The notes: generated by a model not told the origin, from the letters alone. Positions 1 to 15,000 are shown, numbered from the stretch's first letter. The stretch is DNA of 64,000 nucleotides from Rhizaria sp. SCN 62-66 (GCA_001724265.1 MEDY01000101.1:62001-126000); one strand, 5' to 3'. Numbers and translations are program-made.

Positions 1-3000
1 AGGCAATACTGCGTTGTATGCAGTTGGCGACAACAGCCAAATCGGATGGAACCAAGGAGCAGCAACGTCCTCGCCCACCGCGCGCGCAACCGCGCTGTAG
101 CCCCACGCAAGCGCTGCTAAGACACCAAGGGCTAACCTTGCGTCCCGTGCGCACGCTTCGTTGCGCGGGATCGGCGAGCCAGTCGTATGTGGCAGCGCGA
201 TGAGAGCGCGAAGCAGAGCGGCCTCGGTGGCGGAGTGTTCGCTCGACAGCATGTGGCCCGTGATGTGCAGCACACGCAGCGACTCGAGCGCCCACACTGC
301 AACCACACTGGGTGCCGGTACCACCAAGGGGCAAGACCGTGGTGGCATCGTCGGTGACGCCCATCCATCGAGCACTGCAAATGCAGTAGATGAGCCACTC
401 TGACTGTTGTTAGCGCTGAAAGCGGCCAGCGCGGGCACCGCAGTGGCCCAAGACGGTGGACACAGCAATGCGAGCGACGTAGGGTGCCTCCAGAGGCTTG
501 AAGCGGCTGAGACAGCGACGCAGAACTCAACAAGATCATGCTGACGCTTCGCTAAGATGTCGGCCGAGCACGGCGGTGAGTGAACAATCGCAAGAAAAGC
601 GCCAGCGGTTCCTGTAGCGCCAGGCGAGAGTGTGGCAACGCGCGGTGCCCACGCAGTAGCGATTGCTGCGACCGCAGAGTGCAGCGCAGGAGAAACATTC
701 AAATCCGGGGCGCGAGCGGCAAGCGACGACATGATGAGCGCACAGTCAGCGGCGGTGTCCGCAACAGAGGCAGTCGCGCACTTCGATGTGTAGTGCGCGC
801 AGGAAAGTGGGTCAGCGCATGTCAGAATATGAGATGCCTCAGCAAATATTAGTGCAGCAGAGCGCGCAATCGCCGCCGCTTCTGCTGCTGGGCCAGCGCG
901 CGCAGCCTCGGAGAGGTGATCAGCACGACAAGCGGCGAATATGGTCGATGGTTCATGTCCAGAGTGCACAGGAACTGCACGAAGTGCTGTTGTTAAGAAC
1001 AACGCATCTGCTTGCTTAATGACGCCATGTGAAACCAAAACGGCACACAACTGAACAAGAGAGCGCGACTGGGGATCCGTCAAAGAGCAATCAGTGTCTG
1101 TAGCAGAGAAAACAACGCTAGCACTGACAGCAGACGCAGACGAGGAACTCATACTACTATTCGCGGAGCTACTCATCGACAGCCCGTCTGAGTTCAAGGC
1201 CGCAAAAGGCCAGCCAGCCTCGCGCCGCCGCTGTTGCAGCGCATTATCGTCAGCCTCTGTGATCTGCTTGCTGTCGCCGCGCCATTGAGCCACAGGCGCA
1301 CTAGCCCACAGCGTACCTGCAGCTTTGGTCGCTCGGGGGTACTCGGAGCCAAACAGCGCCGCAGTGCCAGCAGCAGACGCCACGCAGTGCAGCGCAGTGT
1401 CCCAGAATCTGTCGGCTGCGGCAGTGAGCGGCTCAGTGACTGCAGAGGATGACGCAGAATGCTCGAACGTAGCCCAGGCAGTGCGCAGTGCCACATCGCC
1501 AGAAAGCGCGAGGAGCTCAAGTGTCTCGACCTCCGAGCGTGAAAGCACGGGCACGCCGCGCACGCCAGCACAGAGACCGGCGCCGAGTTGCAATGCCGCA
1601 GCGGACGCAGCAAGAGAGCGGGGACGCATTACCTCAGACGCAGTGGGCACGACTGAGGCTGCAACGTTGGCGACAGCGGTGGAAGTGCGAGACGGCCAGC
1701 AGCAAACGACGTCAGCACTTTGCGCGGCAGCGTGATGCAAAAAGCGCAGCAGCCGTTGAGTTTCCGCAGCGACGTTCTTCGACGTAGTCCCAAAAATTAA
1801 ACCACCAGTGTTTGTGCTCGTGTTGGGGTTGCAAACGTCATCGGTACGCCAACGCGCGCCGAGCGCTGTCAAAGCCCGCTCAAATGCAGCCGCATCTCCG
1901 GTTGCGTCAAAGGCTTCGCACGCGGACATGAGCACAGGATCACGACCCCGCAGCGCGAGAAGCGGCGTGCCTTGTGCCGTGAGAGCGCCGAGTGCAGTCA
2001 AAGCAGCAGTAGCCGACTCCCACATCGCGGTCACAGCAGCAACACGGTCGGGGTCTGATGGCGGCTGCGCCATCAAAGCCTCCAGAACACTGGGCTCCTG
2101 AGCGGACGTGAGGGCGCTGCCGTAGACGGCGGTTAACGGCAGCCGAATCGCGTTGCTTGCACTGCTTCTCGAGTCACCGCGGGCATTACTGCCGATAAAT
2201 AGCGATTGCGCCTCGGAAACAGCGACTGCAAGTGTATGTGCGTGTGTGCGCGCGTGGGCCCACTGAGCGGATGCGACTGTAGCCAGCGGTTGCGCGGAAT
2301 TGCAGTCGTCACTTTCGCTGTCTGATACAGACTGCACATGCACAGGGGAATGGGTACGGTGATACTTCCGCAGCAACTGTGCGCGCTCACGTTGGAACGC
2401 ATCCTCAGCAGCCTTGGCATTGGCATTACCGTTGTTGTTATGCTGTGAAGTGAAAGAGAGACTAGACCGGCGCTCTCCCGCCATTGATGCGGTGCCACCG
2501 ACAGCGCTGCCGCGCCGCAGTATCATGCCACCGCTACCGCTGTTGCGACGTGCACCAGGTCCAGCACCGATAACTACGCTGGAGCGCCGGGGCTGCGCGA
2601 ACGACACCTCGTCCTCCGAGCCTTCCTCCGTGAACACTGCCAGCGGTGGCGGCACAAAACGAACGCCGAGGCCGCCCTGGTCCCCCGAGAACGACGTGCG
2701 CTTACCATCGTTGCCCCGCAGGTCCCCAGTGTGCTGCTGGAAAGTCGACGTGAGCGACAGCGGTGAAGGCAAGTAGCCATTAAGAGCGCTGTGTGGGGAA
2801 GGGTTTTCCTCGGTTGCGATGGTGAGGGTGAGGCGGTGCGGGGCGCGCGGGTTAAACCGGGCGTTCTCAAAGGGGCGGGGGGATGCGTCCACGTTGTTGC
2901 CACCAGCAGTCGCAGACGTTGGAGATGTGACAGAAATCGCCACTGGGCCGCGGCGAGGGGTGCCGTTGGCAATGACACTCCGGCGGCGACTCTGGCTGTA

Positions 3001-6000
3001 TCCGCCAGCAAAGCTATAGCTGTGGCTGTGGTTCGTTGTCACAGAGCTTGAATCAATCAGGGAACTATCGCGAGACGTCGCTGAATGAGGAGAGCCACCA
3101 TCACCAGCACCAGCGCCAGTGCCAGCGTCCGTCGCAGCTGCATAGGCACGCGCGCTCAACGGCGCATGCTGTTGCACGTGCATCAGAGGCGACCCGTTCT
3201 TGCCAGCAGAGCCGGAACCTGTCGTATTCAGGCACAATGAAGCAGGAAGCGCCAATGCGGTGCGCACGAAATGCTCAACAGCAGCGGCGATGTAACCATC
3301 GACGTTGATACCGCTCAGCACCGCCGGCGTTCCCCAGACCGTCCAGCCGACGGGGGACCCGAGCGCCGAGTGCGGGCCGCGGGGGCGGGTCGCGCCAACT
3401 GAGGGCGACGACGGAGGTGACCAGTCGACGACTTCGTTATCCTCGTTGTTCACCTGGCGCGAGTCGTGGGCATCGTCGTCTCCGGTCGGGTACCTGTCGA
3501 GCACCAGGGCGCGGAGCTCGGGGCTCGCGCCGGGCAGCTCGCTGAGGCAAGACGAGCCGGAGTGCGGCGAGCCCGTGCGCAGCAACGGAGACGCTGTGAA
3601 ACCGTCAGCGGCAAAGGGGCCCGCTGCAGAGGTTGGTGTCACGCTCGCACGCGCGGCGTTGGAGGAAGAGGGCTGCACTGCAGAGACACTGGAGCCGCGG
3701 GTGCGCGTTGCAGCAGTGATGTTCGCTGCGGTGGAGTCGCGCGGGCGAACGGAAGGGCCAAGCATGGGCGTGCGCGATACAGCCTTTGCACTCCCAGTCG
3801 CAGCGTTGGCGTTACGGTGCGCCGGGGACGAGCCGGCAAACGCAGTGGGGCCGACAAACGGCGAGAGCGATACGATACTGAACCCGCCACCACCAGCGCT
3901 AGCGGCCATAGCCGGAAACATGAGCTGGTTATCCGTCATGGCGTGATCGGCGTCGAGATGGAACACGTCGTCATCGTCGCCACCATCCGTGTATCGCTGC
4001 AGGCCCCAGTTGCTCACAGTCTCACCACTAGCAGCGGGGTTCATGAGAGACTCTGGGGGGTGACCGAGAAGCAACGAGCACAGATAAGCAATGTCTGCCG
4101 GTGGCGCAGAGTCTAGGTCGCGGAGACGGCAGATACCACCGACAGCAAGCGTCAAGAAGCGCTTACACTGTGCGTTTTCAGTCGCACGAGCGCGGCTTAA
4201 AAGCGCGAGCGATAGATGGCTCCAAGCACGCGCAAACGCGGTGCTATTGCCAAGATGCGGTGCGGCCTCAAGAGCTGCGGCGAGCGAGTACAAAGACGGA
4301 CAGTGCACGTAGACGGTGTCCTCAAGTCCCCTCGCCTGAGCTGATGACAGCACACGAGCAGCGCAAAGGGACTCAATGGCGCGACAGAGGGTGATGCGAA
4401 GCTGTGCGCGTGTGTATGGCAGAGAAGCCGCAAGCCACGCTCGCGGGTGCAGCGACGGCGGGAGACCGGAGGCCGCAGGCAGTGTCGGGAATAACAAAGC
4501 GCGCGCATCAAGCGCAGACGGCTTGCGGAACGACGCACCGAGACGTTGAAGAGTGTCTAACAGCTCGGCAACAGCAGAAGAGTCGTTGGGGGTCTCGGCC
4601 CAAACAGCCACAGCTGCAAACAGTACAGGCGTAAACACGAGCTGGTGCTGTTGGGAAGCAACTGAGGATGATGTTCCAGTGGAAGGATCGCGACGGCTAG
4701 CTTGCGGTGTGTTGCTCGTGCTATGAACACCAGGCTTACCTGTAACGTTGTCCGGCAGCGCGGCCGCAGCGAGCGCGGCAGTGCCGGTGATGCTTCCACG
4801 ACGCATCAGTCTTGCCAGCGCTGCGTCAGGCACCGCAGCCGCATGCGGGGGCACGAGTCCTGCGGGCGCAGCGGCGGGGCCGTGGGCAGGATCCAGCGGG
4901 TACACGGGGCGACCTTCGGCGAGGTCGACGAGGAACCTGCCGTCACTGGCCGAGACGGACACCGCCGCGGCCTCCTGCGCCCAGAGGCGCGCTGCAGGCT
5001 GCAGTGCGGTGCAGAGCGCGGTGTACTCGCGGTCAAGCGCGTGCGCCAGTGTGTCCCAGAGCTCGCGCGAGGGCTTCGCAGCTGTGAACGCACGGCGGGC
5101 AAGGGCGCGGGCAGGTTTAGCAATGGAGTCGTTCGAAGAGTTGCTGTTTTCGTCGTCGTCAGTTGTCGTGGCAAGCAAGGCATCAAGAGAAAAGTCAGTG
5201 AAATCGCTGCTGCTCGAACCACTGTAATTGCCTGTCTTGTTCCAGTTTGGTGCAACATGAGTTACAGTTTGTTGTTGTTGACTACCGTTCGACTGAGGTG
5301 GCTGAGGTGCGACAGTGCTATTAGCATATCCTGTGAAACGAGCCGTGGGTACAGCTGTTGAATAACGACCACGACCGTCGTGGTGACGCTTTCCACCATA
5401 CCCATCAACGTCGTCATCATCATCGCTGCTGCCATCATCAGAGCTCGCGCCGGGGCTACGATAACGGTTACGACCGTACTTGTGTCTGACAGCGTCATCA
5501 TTGCTGTCGCTGCCGCTGTTGCGCGCATAGCCGCGGTAACCAGGCCTGCGAACAGCATAGTGCCGACCCTGTGATGCCGCAGCGCCGGTTTTGTTGCTGC
5601 CAGCCGCTTCCTCCTCCTCCTCCTCGCTCTCATCGCTGTCGCCGGTGTCCTCTGCAGCGGGCCGCGGCGAGTGAAACACGGGTCCACGGGTGCGCGTCGA
5701 AGACTGTGGAGCGGCATCTTCGTTAGCACCAGAGTCGGCGTGCAGGTCAAGGTTGAACCGGAAATGCGAGGCAGATGTGCTCAGGCGCGGTGCTGAAGGA
5801 ATGTGCATCTCCTCAGACTTACTGCTCGAGGCGGAGAGGATGGTGGAAGAGTTCGCCTTAGATTCAGAGTCGAACTCTGAGTCAGATACTGAATCGTAAT
5901 CTGAGTCGGACTCTGTGTCGCTTTCGCTGTGGTCCATATCATTGGAATAAACGTCACCAAACATGACAGCATCGAACCCACTCACACGGGTGACATCGCC

Positions 6001-9000
6001 ACCGGCCACCTCAAATGCAGCGTTCACTGCGTTGTTGACCGTGGTAGCCGCAGCGACCGCATCTGCTGCCCAGAGGTCCGCGGCCGCCGCGACGGTTGAG
6101 TCACCTCGCTCTGCCATTGACTCGACAGCGTGAACTTCATCATACGACAGCCGGCCGCGGGCGTGGGCGAGCTCTAAAAACACACGCAGTGGCGCGCGCT
6201 CAGGAGCGAGCGTCGACGCGCTGGCGAGCGCAATGCGCCGCACAGTGTCGAGCAAGTCGCGCCACGCAGCAGGAGACACAGTGCCAGAGGGGTCTTCGCA
6301 GCGTGCGAGAGCGGGGAAAGGGGTTGCATCGTCGCCAGTGATGAGGGAAAGCTTGGGGCGTGGGGACTGGAGAGCTGCGTCAAGTGCAGCGGCCCAGGCG
6401 GCCTCAAGAGCAACGTTGCGACCAGTCGCGAGCGTTGCGCGGAGTCTGTCTGCGTCGGTGGGAGACACAGCGCGCGCCTGCTCGAGCTGAAGAATCGCCT
6501 CAAGCAACAGTGATCGCGACTCCGCACACTGACGCTGGCCAGCCCACAGCGTCACATCATCCTCGCCAAGCCCAACGCTGCTCAGCGATGCGGCAAAATG
6601 GCGCGAGTCGAGAGAAAGAGCGAAATCGGGTGGGGGCGTGGACACAAAGTGCGCCATGGAAAGCCCTACCGCGTGTAGAGGCGGCGACGCGTACGCCAGC
6701 GCTGCAAACGCTCTTGAGTCGGGCTCTGTCGCCGAGACAGAGCTTGACCCACCGGTCGAGCTCGAGTCGGAGTCAGAGTATAGACTAGCGTCATCGTCGT
6801 CTGAACTAATCTCAGACTCGGAGTTGGTGTCACTTCCACAATCAGACTCAGAATCCATCACACTCCACTGCTCCCGATGCAATAAGTGTTGCTGGTGCGC
6901 AGTGACCGAAGTGCTGGGCGAAGCAAGAATGCGATTGCGAGGATGAAGCAAGGAATAGCGACCCGCAGACGCAACATCAAACACTGCCTTCCCAGAGGTT
7001 TTGCCGTTCGCGGTTGCCGTGGCCGCTGTGATAGAGCGCACGCGCTGGCGCAACGGCAGCCTCTGCGCCAGGTAACGGCTGACTGAATCGATGAGTTCAG
7101 CCCACGCCACACGCGCGCGGCCCTGAATAAGCGCGAGCAGCCGAACGGGAACACGCTCGCTGGCACCGTTGTCAAAGTCGTCGTCGTCCTCAAGGCCTTG
7201 GTCAGGGCTGCCGTCTGCTGCCACGGCGCGGTGCCGTGACGCAGGGAAACGCTGGGAAGATGACGAAAACTGCGTGAACCCAAAGCCGTAGTTGCTGCTA
7301 AAAGCTGTCGCTGTCGGTGTGATGGGGCCGCGGCGTGGAAGTGCGTACTGTTTGCTGACGCCACTTGCGCTCGCACTGGAGCCCACAACAGAACCCGAGT
7401 CCGCGCGCAGACTAAAACTGCGCGCAGTGGGGTTGTAGCCAGTCAGAGCGTGCAGCAGCGGCAGTGGCGCAGCGGCCCAGTCCTCGACCGCACTGGGCGC
7501 AGACGCGATCGCAGCCACCGTCTCACACGCGGAGGCGGTGAGGAATTGCGACAGCGCGGCCGTCAGCGCGGGGTCGTTGAGGTACACGCCGAGCTGCAGC
7601 TGCGCGTGGCCGAGCGGCGAAATCACGCCGCGGTGCGCCAAGTACCCGCTGAGCAGCAGGTATAGCGTTGGCGTGCGCACGCGGCCCTGCAGCGGCTGCT
7701 GCGCCTCGCCGTCGTCTGCTACATCGCGGTCACTGCGTGAGAAGCGAAGACCACTGGCCTGGGGCGACAGGGAAGGCAGCGCGGAGCCGCGGAATCGAGA
7801 GAGGGCGGTTGGGGAGACCGTGAAAGGGCCGGCGTAATAAGAAGCGGCTACAGATACGGCTGCAGGAGGGTCAGGAAGAAGCAATGCAACGAGAATGTCT
7901 TCTGTAATGTTCGCGCTCTCAGCATCGGCGCCACTGTCAGAGTCGCCATCTTCAAGCTCATCGTCATCGCCGAACTCGCTCTGAGACGCGCGCGCGATGA
8001 CATTGCTGATTGTGGGACTGTTGCTAGATGTGGACGCCGCGGGGGGCGCAACCCAACTGCATGCGAGCCGTGTAAGCGTATCGCCAGCCTCTAACAGCGT
8101 AGATGTCAGGAACGCGGAGGCAGGGAGCGAATCAAGCGTCACGGCACCGTCTGCCAGGGTACGAGTCGTGCTGCTGCTCTCGCCGGCACTAGTATCGACA
8201 GGGGACGACGCCGTCGTCGCGCTAGGAAGCAGGGGCGACCGTATGTCATTACATCGAGTTGGCGGGACACACGTACCCGCCGAGGATCCATCGGGGCTCA
8301 GCGTAGCAGACTCCAGTGCGTCGCTCTTGGATGTGGCAACGTTCGCTGCCAGAGCAGAAACGGTAGTTAACGAAACTGGCGATGCGGCGGCAAACTCTTC
8401 TAAGCACGCCAGCAGCACGGGGTCATTCTTACGTGCCAAGGACCGTAAGTGAGCGACGTGAGCGGGAGCCAGCAGCGGTGGCGCAGTCCAGAAGCGCCTG
8501 CCCACAGGGCCGCCGGAACCGACGGCGACGCTCCACTGCGACATTGCGCTGCCGGGGCCGCTGCGGCTGTGGTAAGATATGCCGGAGCCCACGGCAGAGC
8601 CAGAGGCCAGGTCGACCGAGGTACTCGATTCGCCGGCGGCCGTGGGCGTCGGCGCGGCCGAGGCGGCTGCGGAGGCAGACACGGCAAGCGCGCGGGCCGC
8701 GGGGGAGCGGGGCGCGCGGCGCTTGCTGTGCTTGCTTCCACGCGGCAAAGGCAGCGAGTGGAGCAAACCGACAGGCTTCAGCGCGACGTGTTCTGTGCTG
8801 GCCGGCGTTGAATCAGGAGCGTGAGTCCTGTCATCAGTATATAGAGTAACAGTGAGCGACGTCAGTGACGGCGGCAGCGGCTCACGCCTCGCAACGGGCG
8901 CAGCGTCCTCGGCAGCGCCCACTGCGCAAGCGTCCGCGGCGCCGACGACGGCACCGAGCCGCAGGTGCGCATGCAAGCTGTCGCGCGGGGGGGCGACACC

Positions 9001-12000
9001 GAGGCGAGGCAGCTGCAGCGACGGGAGCGCGCCGGATGCGGCTGCCGCGGCCGTGGCGGCGATGGCAGCCGCGGTAGCGGCGCGGGCGGCAGCTGAAGCA
9101 TGCGCGGGCAGCACGTTCGCAGCTGCAACTGCGTGCTGGTGAACATACTCGAGAACGTACAGGGCAGCATCAAGCTGGGTGGTGAGAGCGCGCGCAGCAG
9201 TGTCTGCACGGAAGCGTAGAAGCGTGCGCAAGGAAGCTGAGAGCGCAGCCCAAGCCTGCGTACGTCGGGAGATGATAAATGAAGACATAGAGGCCGCAGG
9301 TGCGGATCGTGTGTTTGCGACAGATGCACTCACTCCAGAGCTCTTCAAGTCACGGTCTGATTCTGCGGAAGAGTTAAGCAAATCGTCGAGTTCAGAGTCG
9401 CTTGTGGAGCAGGAAGAGTGGCTGTCGCTCCTGGTCGGCACAGTGCGGTGCGACAGCAAACCAGCGGGCGACGCCACCGAGAGACGTTCGACAGCACCAG
9501 CACGAAGCCAATCCTCGCACACAGCCAGCAACTGCGAGTCCCTCGCGTAAACAAGCCAGTCAAGCAGATCAGCCTCAGTAGCGTCCAACGCGCCGCTGTG
9601 ACGAAGCCTGGCGACTGCGGCCAACAAGGTCAGCTCATCACTGGCGTAGAAAGCAGGTGCAGTCGACGCAAGCAGCGACGCGGCAGCGGCAGAGAAAGAG
9701 AGAGTGCCGTCGCGCGCTGGCGGGTGCAGCCACGAGCAGAGGATGCCGGCAGTCAATGCGCACTCTGACGGAGCCGCAAGCGCACGCCGCCAACGACGAC
9801 CGAGTGCGCAGAGTGTCTCCTCCGTCTCCATCTGCAACGCGTCTGCAACAGCACGCTCCTGCTTCGACACGGAACCATCCCGTGCAAACGTGCTGGAGAT
9901 TGGCAATGCGCCGGTATTGTTGCCGTGTGTGAACTCCGACTCCGCGGCGCATATGGCATGGGTGGACAGGGCCGCAAAGAGAGCTGAGTCGCGCGCGTCG
10001 ACAAGACAGCGCAAGTAGTGTGCGTCAGAAGAGGGGAGGCGGTGTGTGGTAATAAGGCGCGCGATGGTGACATGCGCGGTTGCGACAAGATCGAGATGCT
10101 GAGCCTGTGTGTCTGCGTCCTGGGCCGCTGTCACAGCATCGAAGTAGGCAGACAGAGAGCTGCGTGTAACTGCAAGCATCGAGAGCGGAACTGTCATAAA
10201 TCCGTCACCGTTGATGTTGTGATACTCTGCAGAGCTCATGGGCACGGGCAAACGGACCGCAAGCGGGGGCTCAATCCCAACCAGCATGACGTCATGGCCA
10301 AGCTCTGTCGCAGTGATATCGGTGCCGTTAAACGCCATCTCCGCGGTCAGTGCCGCGTTTACGCTGTCTCCTAACACAGCGTTCGCCGCGGTCGCAACAG
10401 CAGGGTCGCGAAGATACAGCAGAGCGTCAAGGGCCTCAGTCGCGGTGCGAGAACCGACACAGAGCGGCGCGGCGAGCGCGCGCGCTGCGCGGAAAAGTGG
10501 AGGTAAGCGTGACTCATCGCGCCACGACGCGGCCACGGTAAGCAGCGCAGACTGGAGCGCAGCGTTGGTCCAGCCGACAAGCGCGGTGCGCGTGGCGTCC
10601 GCGGCGACCGAGAGCACGCAGTGGCGCGGGTCGCTGAGAACGGTGCGCAGCACGGAGCAGTGCGGGCTCGGGGGCGCGCACGAGACGTAGTGCCACCAAA
10701 CGGTCCCGTTGTCTCTCTCTACATTGATTGTTGAGGAAATCGGGAAGAGAGCCAAAAAGCTCAAACGGTCGAAATCGTCGTCGGTGCACTCGGACTCGGG
10801 CTCAGTGTTACTGCGGGTGAACTGCTCAAGACGCTTCGCCGCAGCCAGTGCCTCACCTGCGTTCAAACACACGTCAGCGTCGACAGCACCGCCAAGAGCA
10901 ACTGAAAGAGCTTGCGGCGACAGCGGGACAGCAACAACGTGTAACTGATCAAGCGCATCGCCACCGAGCACGAGTGCACAAACACGGTTTTGTGCGGCCG
11001 CAAATCGGGCATCAAATGAAGCGTTGCACTCAGGCTCCGAAAGCATCGAGCGAAGGTGAACAAAGTCAACCTGTGACAGTGACTGAGAGCGCACCAGCTC
11101 GCCCAGCGCGGTCCGCGGGCACTGTAGCGCGAGAGCGGGTGCAGATGGGAAAGGCGGAGGCAAAGTAGGTTGCTCATGCGTAACCACGGGACCGCCGTCA
11201 GGGTCTGGGTCAGAAGAAAAGTTGGTGCGTGGGGAGTCTCGAACAGTAGGCACCACAGAAGCGTCGGAGTTTGTGATAGAGCTCTGCTGCGAGACGTCTT
11301 GAGTCACAAGTTCAGGCTCAAGCACGGCGCCGTCCTCATCCTGGATGGCCTGCTCAACAATCGCAGTCGCCGCCTCGGGGATTGCGGGCAGGACAGTGTT
11401 GCTGCGCATGTTATCAGTCGCGTCAAGGGCCTTCACAGACAGCATATCACTGTCGGCTTCAGCCTCAGTCGTCGTCAACAACATTGCAGCTTCGGTCTCA
11501 GCAACAAACCGTGCCTCTTCCGCGGCCTCCTCTTCCGCAGCCGCTACAGCCGCCGTGTCGTCGTTGGCGATGGCGCCTCTTGTGACGCCACAGCATCGCT
11601 CGCGCGCAGCAATATCTTCAGCAAACCACAGCTTCGCAAGCCGACGCACGCAGGCCACGAGACCAAGCGCGTCCATAGAAGCGCGCGCGCGCAGCCACAA
11701 CAGTGCCAGAGTCAGTGCACGCGCATCACGTGGCGCGGACGTGGTGAGTGCGGTGCGAACCGAGGGCGAGCAGGCGCACAGCGGGGCCGGGACAGGGGCC
11801 AGCGTGTTGGGGGGCGCGATTGTGTGTGAGAACACGACTTCAGCAAGTGACAACGACTCAGGCTCCGACTCCACGCAAGTCGCGACAGCATCGGTGCCGT
11901 TGGTGAAGCGGTCAGGAGTTGTTGCAGGCAGCCCAGCCCCAGCAGCCGCGGGCACGCGAAGGGCGCTGCGGCGGAGCGAAGTGGCTTCCAGTGGCGTGAG

Positions 12001-15000
12001 AGCAAAGCCGGCCTCAAGCTCGTCCACAAAAGATATCATCGCCTGTGGAACGTCAGCAGCTGCGGTCGACGCGGCCAGTGCGATGGCGTGGAAAACGCTT
12101 GAGGCAAATGTGGGCACAATCAGGCAAGAGGACGCAAGAGCAAGTGCCGGGATAGTAGCCGCAGGCAGGGGTGCGTCTGACTTGACAGCGCCATTGTGTA
12201 GCATAGTGAGAGAGCTTGACAGGATGACATCATCAGAGACTCCGGGAAAGCATTGGTGCACGAGCGGCCGCACTTCTGCGATACTGTTACAACAGTCTTT
12301 GCCCGCAACAGCAGAAGTGCATAGCGCGAGCTGACTCGCGAAGAGCTGCGTCAGCGCCGGCGGCTGTCCTGCGCACATCATCTGCTCCAGCGTCATGGCA
12401 TCGGCAAACCTGAGCCAGCGCGGGCGCGCCAGTGTGAGTGCGTAGATGGACCGCGCACACGCGCGCTGCGCGGTGGACCAGGCCTCCTCGACGCGGCGCG
12501 CGACGGCGGCGGACGCGGCGGCGAGGAACGGCAGTGGGTCGTCGGTGGCCACAGAGAGCGCGATAGCATCGTGCAGCGCGCGGCGCACAGGCACCGGCGC
12601 GCAGCGGAGGTCGAAGTGCAGCATCGGCGTCTCACTCCGCGTGATGAGGCCCAGCGCAGCCAGGTCGCAGACCGTGCGCGACGCAACTTGCGCGGCAGTG
12701 TCCTCGGTGCGGCATAGCGCGGTCAGCGTGGAGCAAAGCTCGTCCCAAGCGCGCAGACTCGCGTTCTGCTTCTCGGCGGTAAGGGGCGCTACTGCACTTG
12801 CGTTCGGATCAGACGCAGACTCTGATGTGTCGATGTTGCTGAGGTACATGTCAATCGCGGCAAGCGCGACCGAGTGCGCCGCAGTCACTGCAGATAGCAG
12901 GAATGCGTGGTCGCATGGCGAGATCGCGCCGGCGCAGCGCAGCACTGAGAGCACAGTCAACGGAGTCAGCGCGGGACGCACCAGCGCGGCAGACAGCGGG
13001 CGCAGGTGAGTGAGCGGAGTTGGGCTATAAGAGCTCAAAGCGAAGGGTGATGTGGCACACGCAGATGCCATAGCATTCTGATGGTCGCAACCGTTTGAGT
13101 GCAAGGCCGTGTCAATATTCGTTTTGACAGAGTCGCAGAGCCCACACAGCATGCAGCGCCCGTCACACGCCGCGTCATCGTGACACGCAGCGCTGGCGAC
13201 GAAGGGCGCGCAGAGCGTGGGGACCGAGAGGCCCGTGCGCGGGAGCGGCGCGTACGTGCGGGCGTGAGCGGGGCGCAGCGCGGCGTAGGTCGCAGCCAGG
13301 TCGAAGGTACCGAAGCTGTCGGTGCTCAAGTCAAGCACGGTGATGTCGAGCGCTGCAGTCGCATTCTGGGCGGCCTTCGCTTCGTCAGCTGTGTTGCAGA
13401 GTGAAGGCTCGCCAATAGAAGTGTTGAGGTCATTGTCTTCGGCGGTAACGCCATTATCAATCGCTGTCATATAAAGCGCTGAGTCTTGTTCAGAGTCAAC
13501 ACTGGCAGTATTATCGAGGTTGTGACTCGCGCCAGCAGCAAGCACGGGACCGGTGGCAAGAACCGAACCGTTGCAGTCGCTGTACACGGCGTCATGCTCC
13601 AGCACACAGCTGACATCGAGAACGCTGGACTCTGGCCATGCGTCAGAGTCTTTGCCCAGAGCCGCAGCGCTGGTGAAAGACGCGAGCGCAAGAACTGAGG
13701 CCGATAAAGCGGCAGTTTGCTCGGGGAACATGTTCGCAACAAGCGCAGTCCCGTCGACAGAGCTGACGTCGCTATCCGACCCTTGTGTTGGGGTGGCAGC
13801 TGCAGTAACAACAGTGCATGTGTCCGCGTGTGGCTTCGCGATTGCGCTATCAATCTCAAGACTGTCAACGTTCTTGTTGTCAGCAAACGCAGTGAAGCTT
13901 GAATACGCAGTGTTTCGTGCACTATCAACTGCAAAGTCATTCGAGGCTTTACTGTGGTTTTCGCAAATAGACGGGTGGCTTGTGTGGCGTCTAATGACCG
14001 AGCGCGCCGTGTCCGCAAACTCGGTCAAATCGAGCGTCTCGAAGTACACTGTTGCCGCGGACAACAGCGTCAAGTCACCGTTGAGCACGCGCACCGCAAG
14101 GTACAGCACTCGCGGACTCAGCGGCTCGCAGTCATCGTCATGCGCGCCTGCGGTAAGTGCACGTGCGCAGATCGGCGAGCTCAGCAGCGTGAGCGTGATG
14201 CCGGGCAGCGACGAGCCGTAAAAGTACGACAACAGCGCTACAACGCCGCGTAACGCACTCGCATACAGTGCAACCGCGGCGTCGGCATGCAAAGCGCCCG
14301 TACTAGAGCTGCGCAATGTGGAGGTGCTGGCCGTGGCTTCGGACGGGATGAGGGGGCGGAACGAGTCGGCACACGCGTCCACCGTGGCGGCGCCAGCGCC
14401 GGAGACGGGGGGGAAACTTGCAGCGCGGGGGATTTGCTCATCAGACAGCTCAGGCAGCACAATAGCTCCACTGTGACGGTACGCAGCGCCGACGTCCGCG
14501 CGCCCGTCACTAAGGTTGTGGGTGTGGCCAGCGGTCGCGACGGCGGTGTGGAGAGAGTCGAGCGCGACGCAGACCGCACGGTCGTTGTTCTTGAGGCAGT
14601 GCATGAGGACGACTGCGTCCAGAGACGAGATGTGGTCCGCGGCCACAAGGGCGCGCAGAAGTTTGATAACTTTGGCCGGGAAAGTAGCGTGGGGCGCGGT
14701 GGCGCGGCGTGCAGCAGTCGCACTCCCCGACTCAGCGTCAACAGTGGAAGACGAGGAGCTAGTGCTCGGGAGCAGAGAAGCGGGTGGTTGGCAGTACGGC
14801 GCGTCGAGTGCGGGTCCACTAACAACAGGCACGGTAGTATGCACCGAGTTCGAGTCTGCGAATGCCGGCAGAGGCGTCTTAGGCGGAGCGGAGCGGCGGC
14901 GTGCGATGGAGAGCAGAGTGTCGAGGAACTAGGGCACGTTGCCGTCTTCTTCGAACTGGAAGCACGCCGAGACAAGCACGGTGTCTTCGACAGAGCAAAG

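Noticed and set aside
9638-10690. Plus- and minus-strand ORFs of 100-150 codons with Arg/Ala/Ser-rich products
   Set aside because: Their composition is the out-of-frame signature of the GC-rich giant gene and none shows domain-like sequence.
1-15000. Many 60-220-codon ORFs on both strands in the first 15 kb
   Set aside because: They are shadows of the single open minus frame. That frame itself contains no stop between 14928 and 1.
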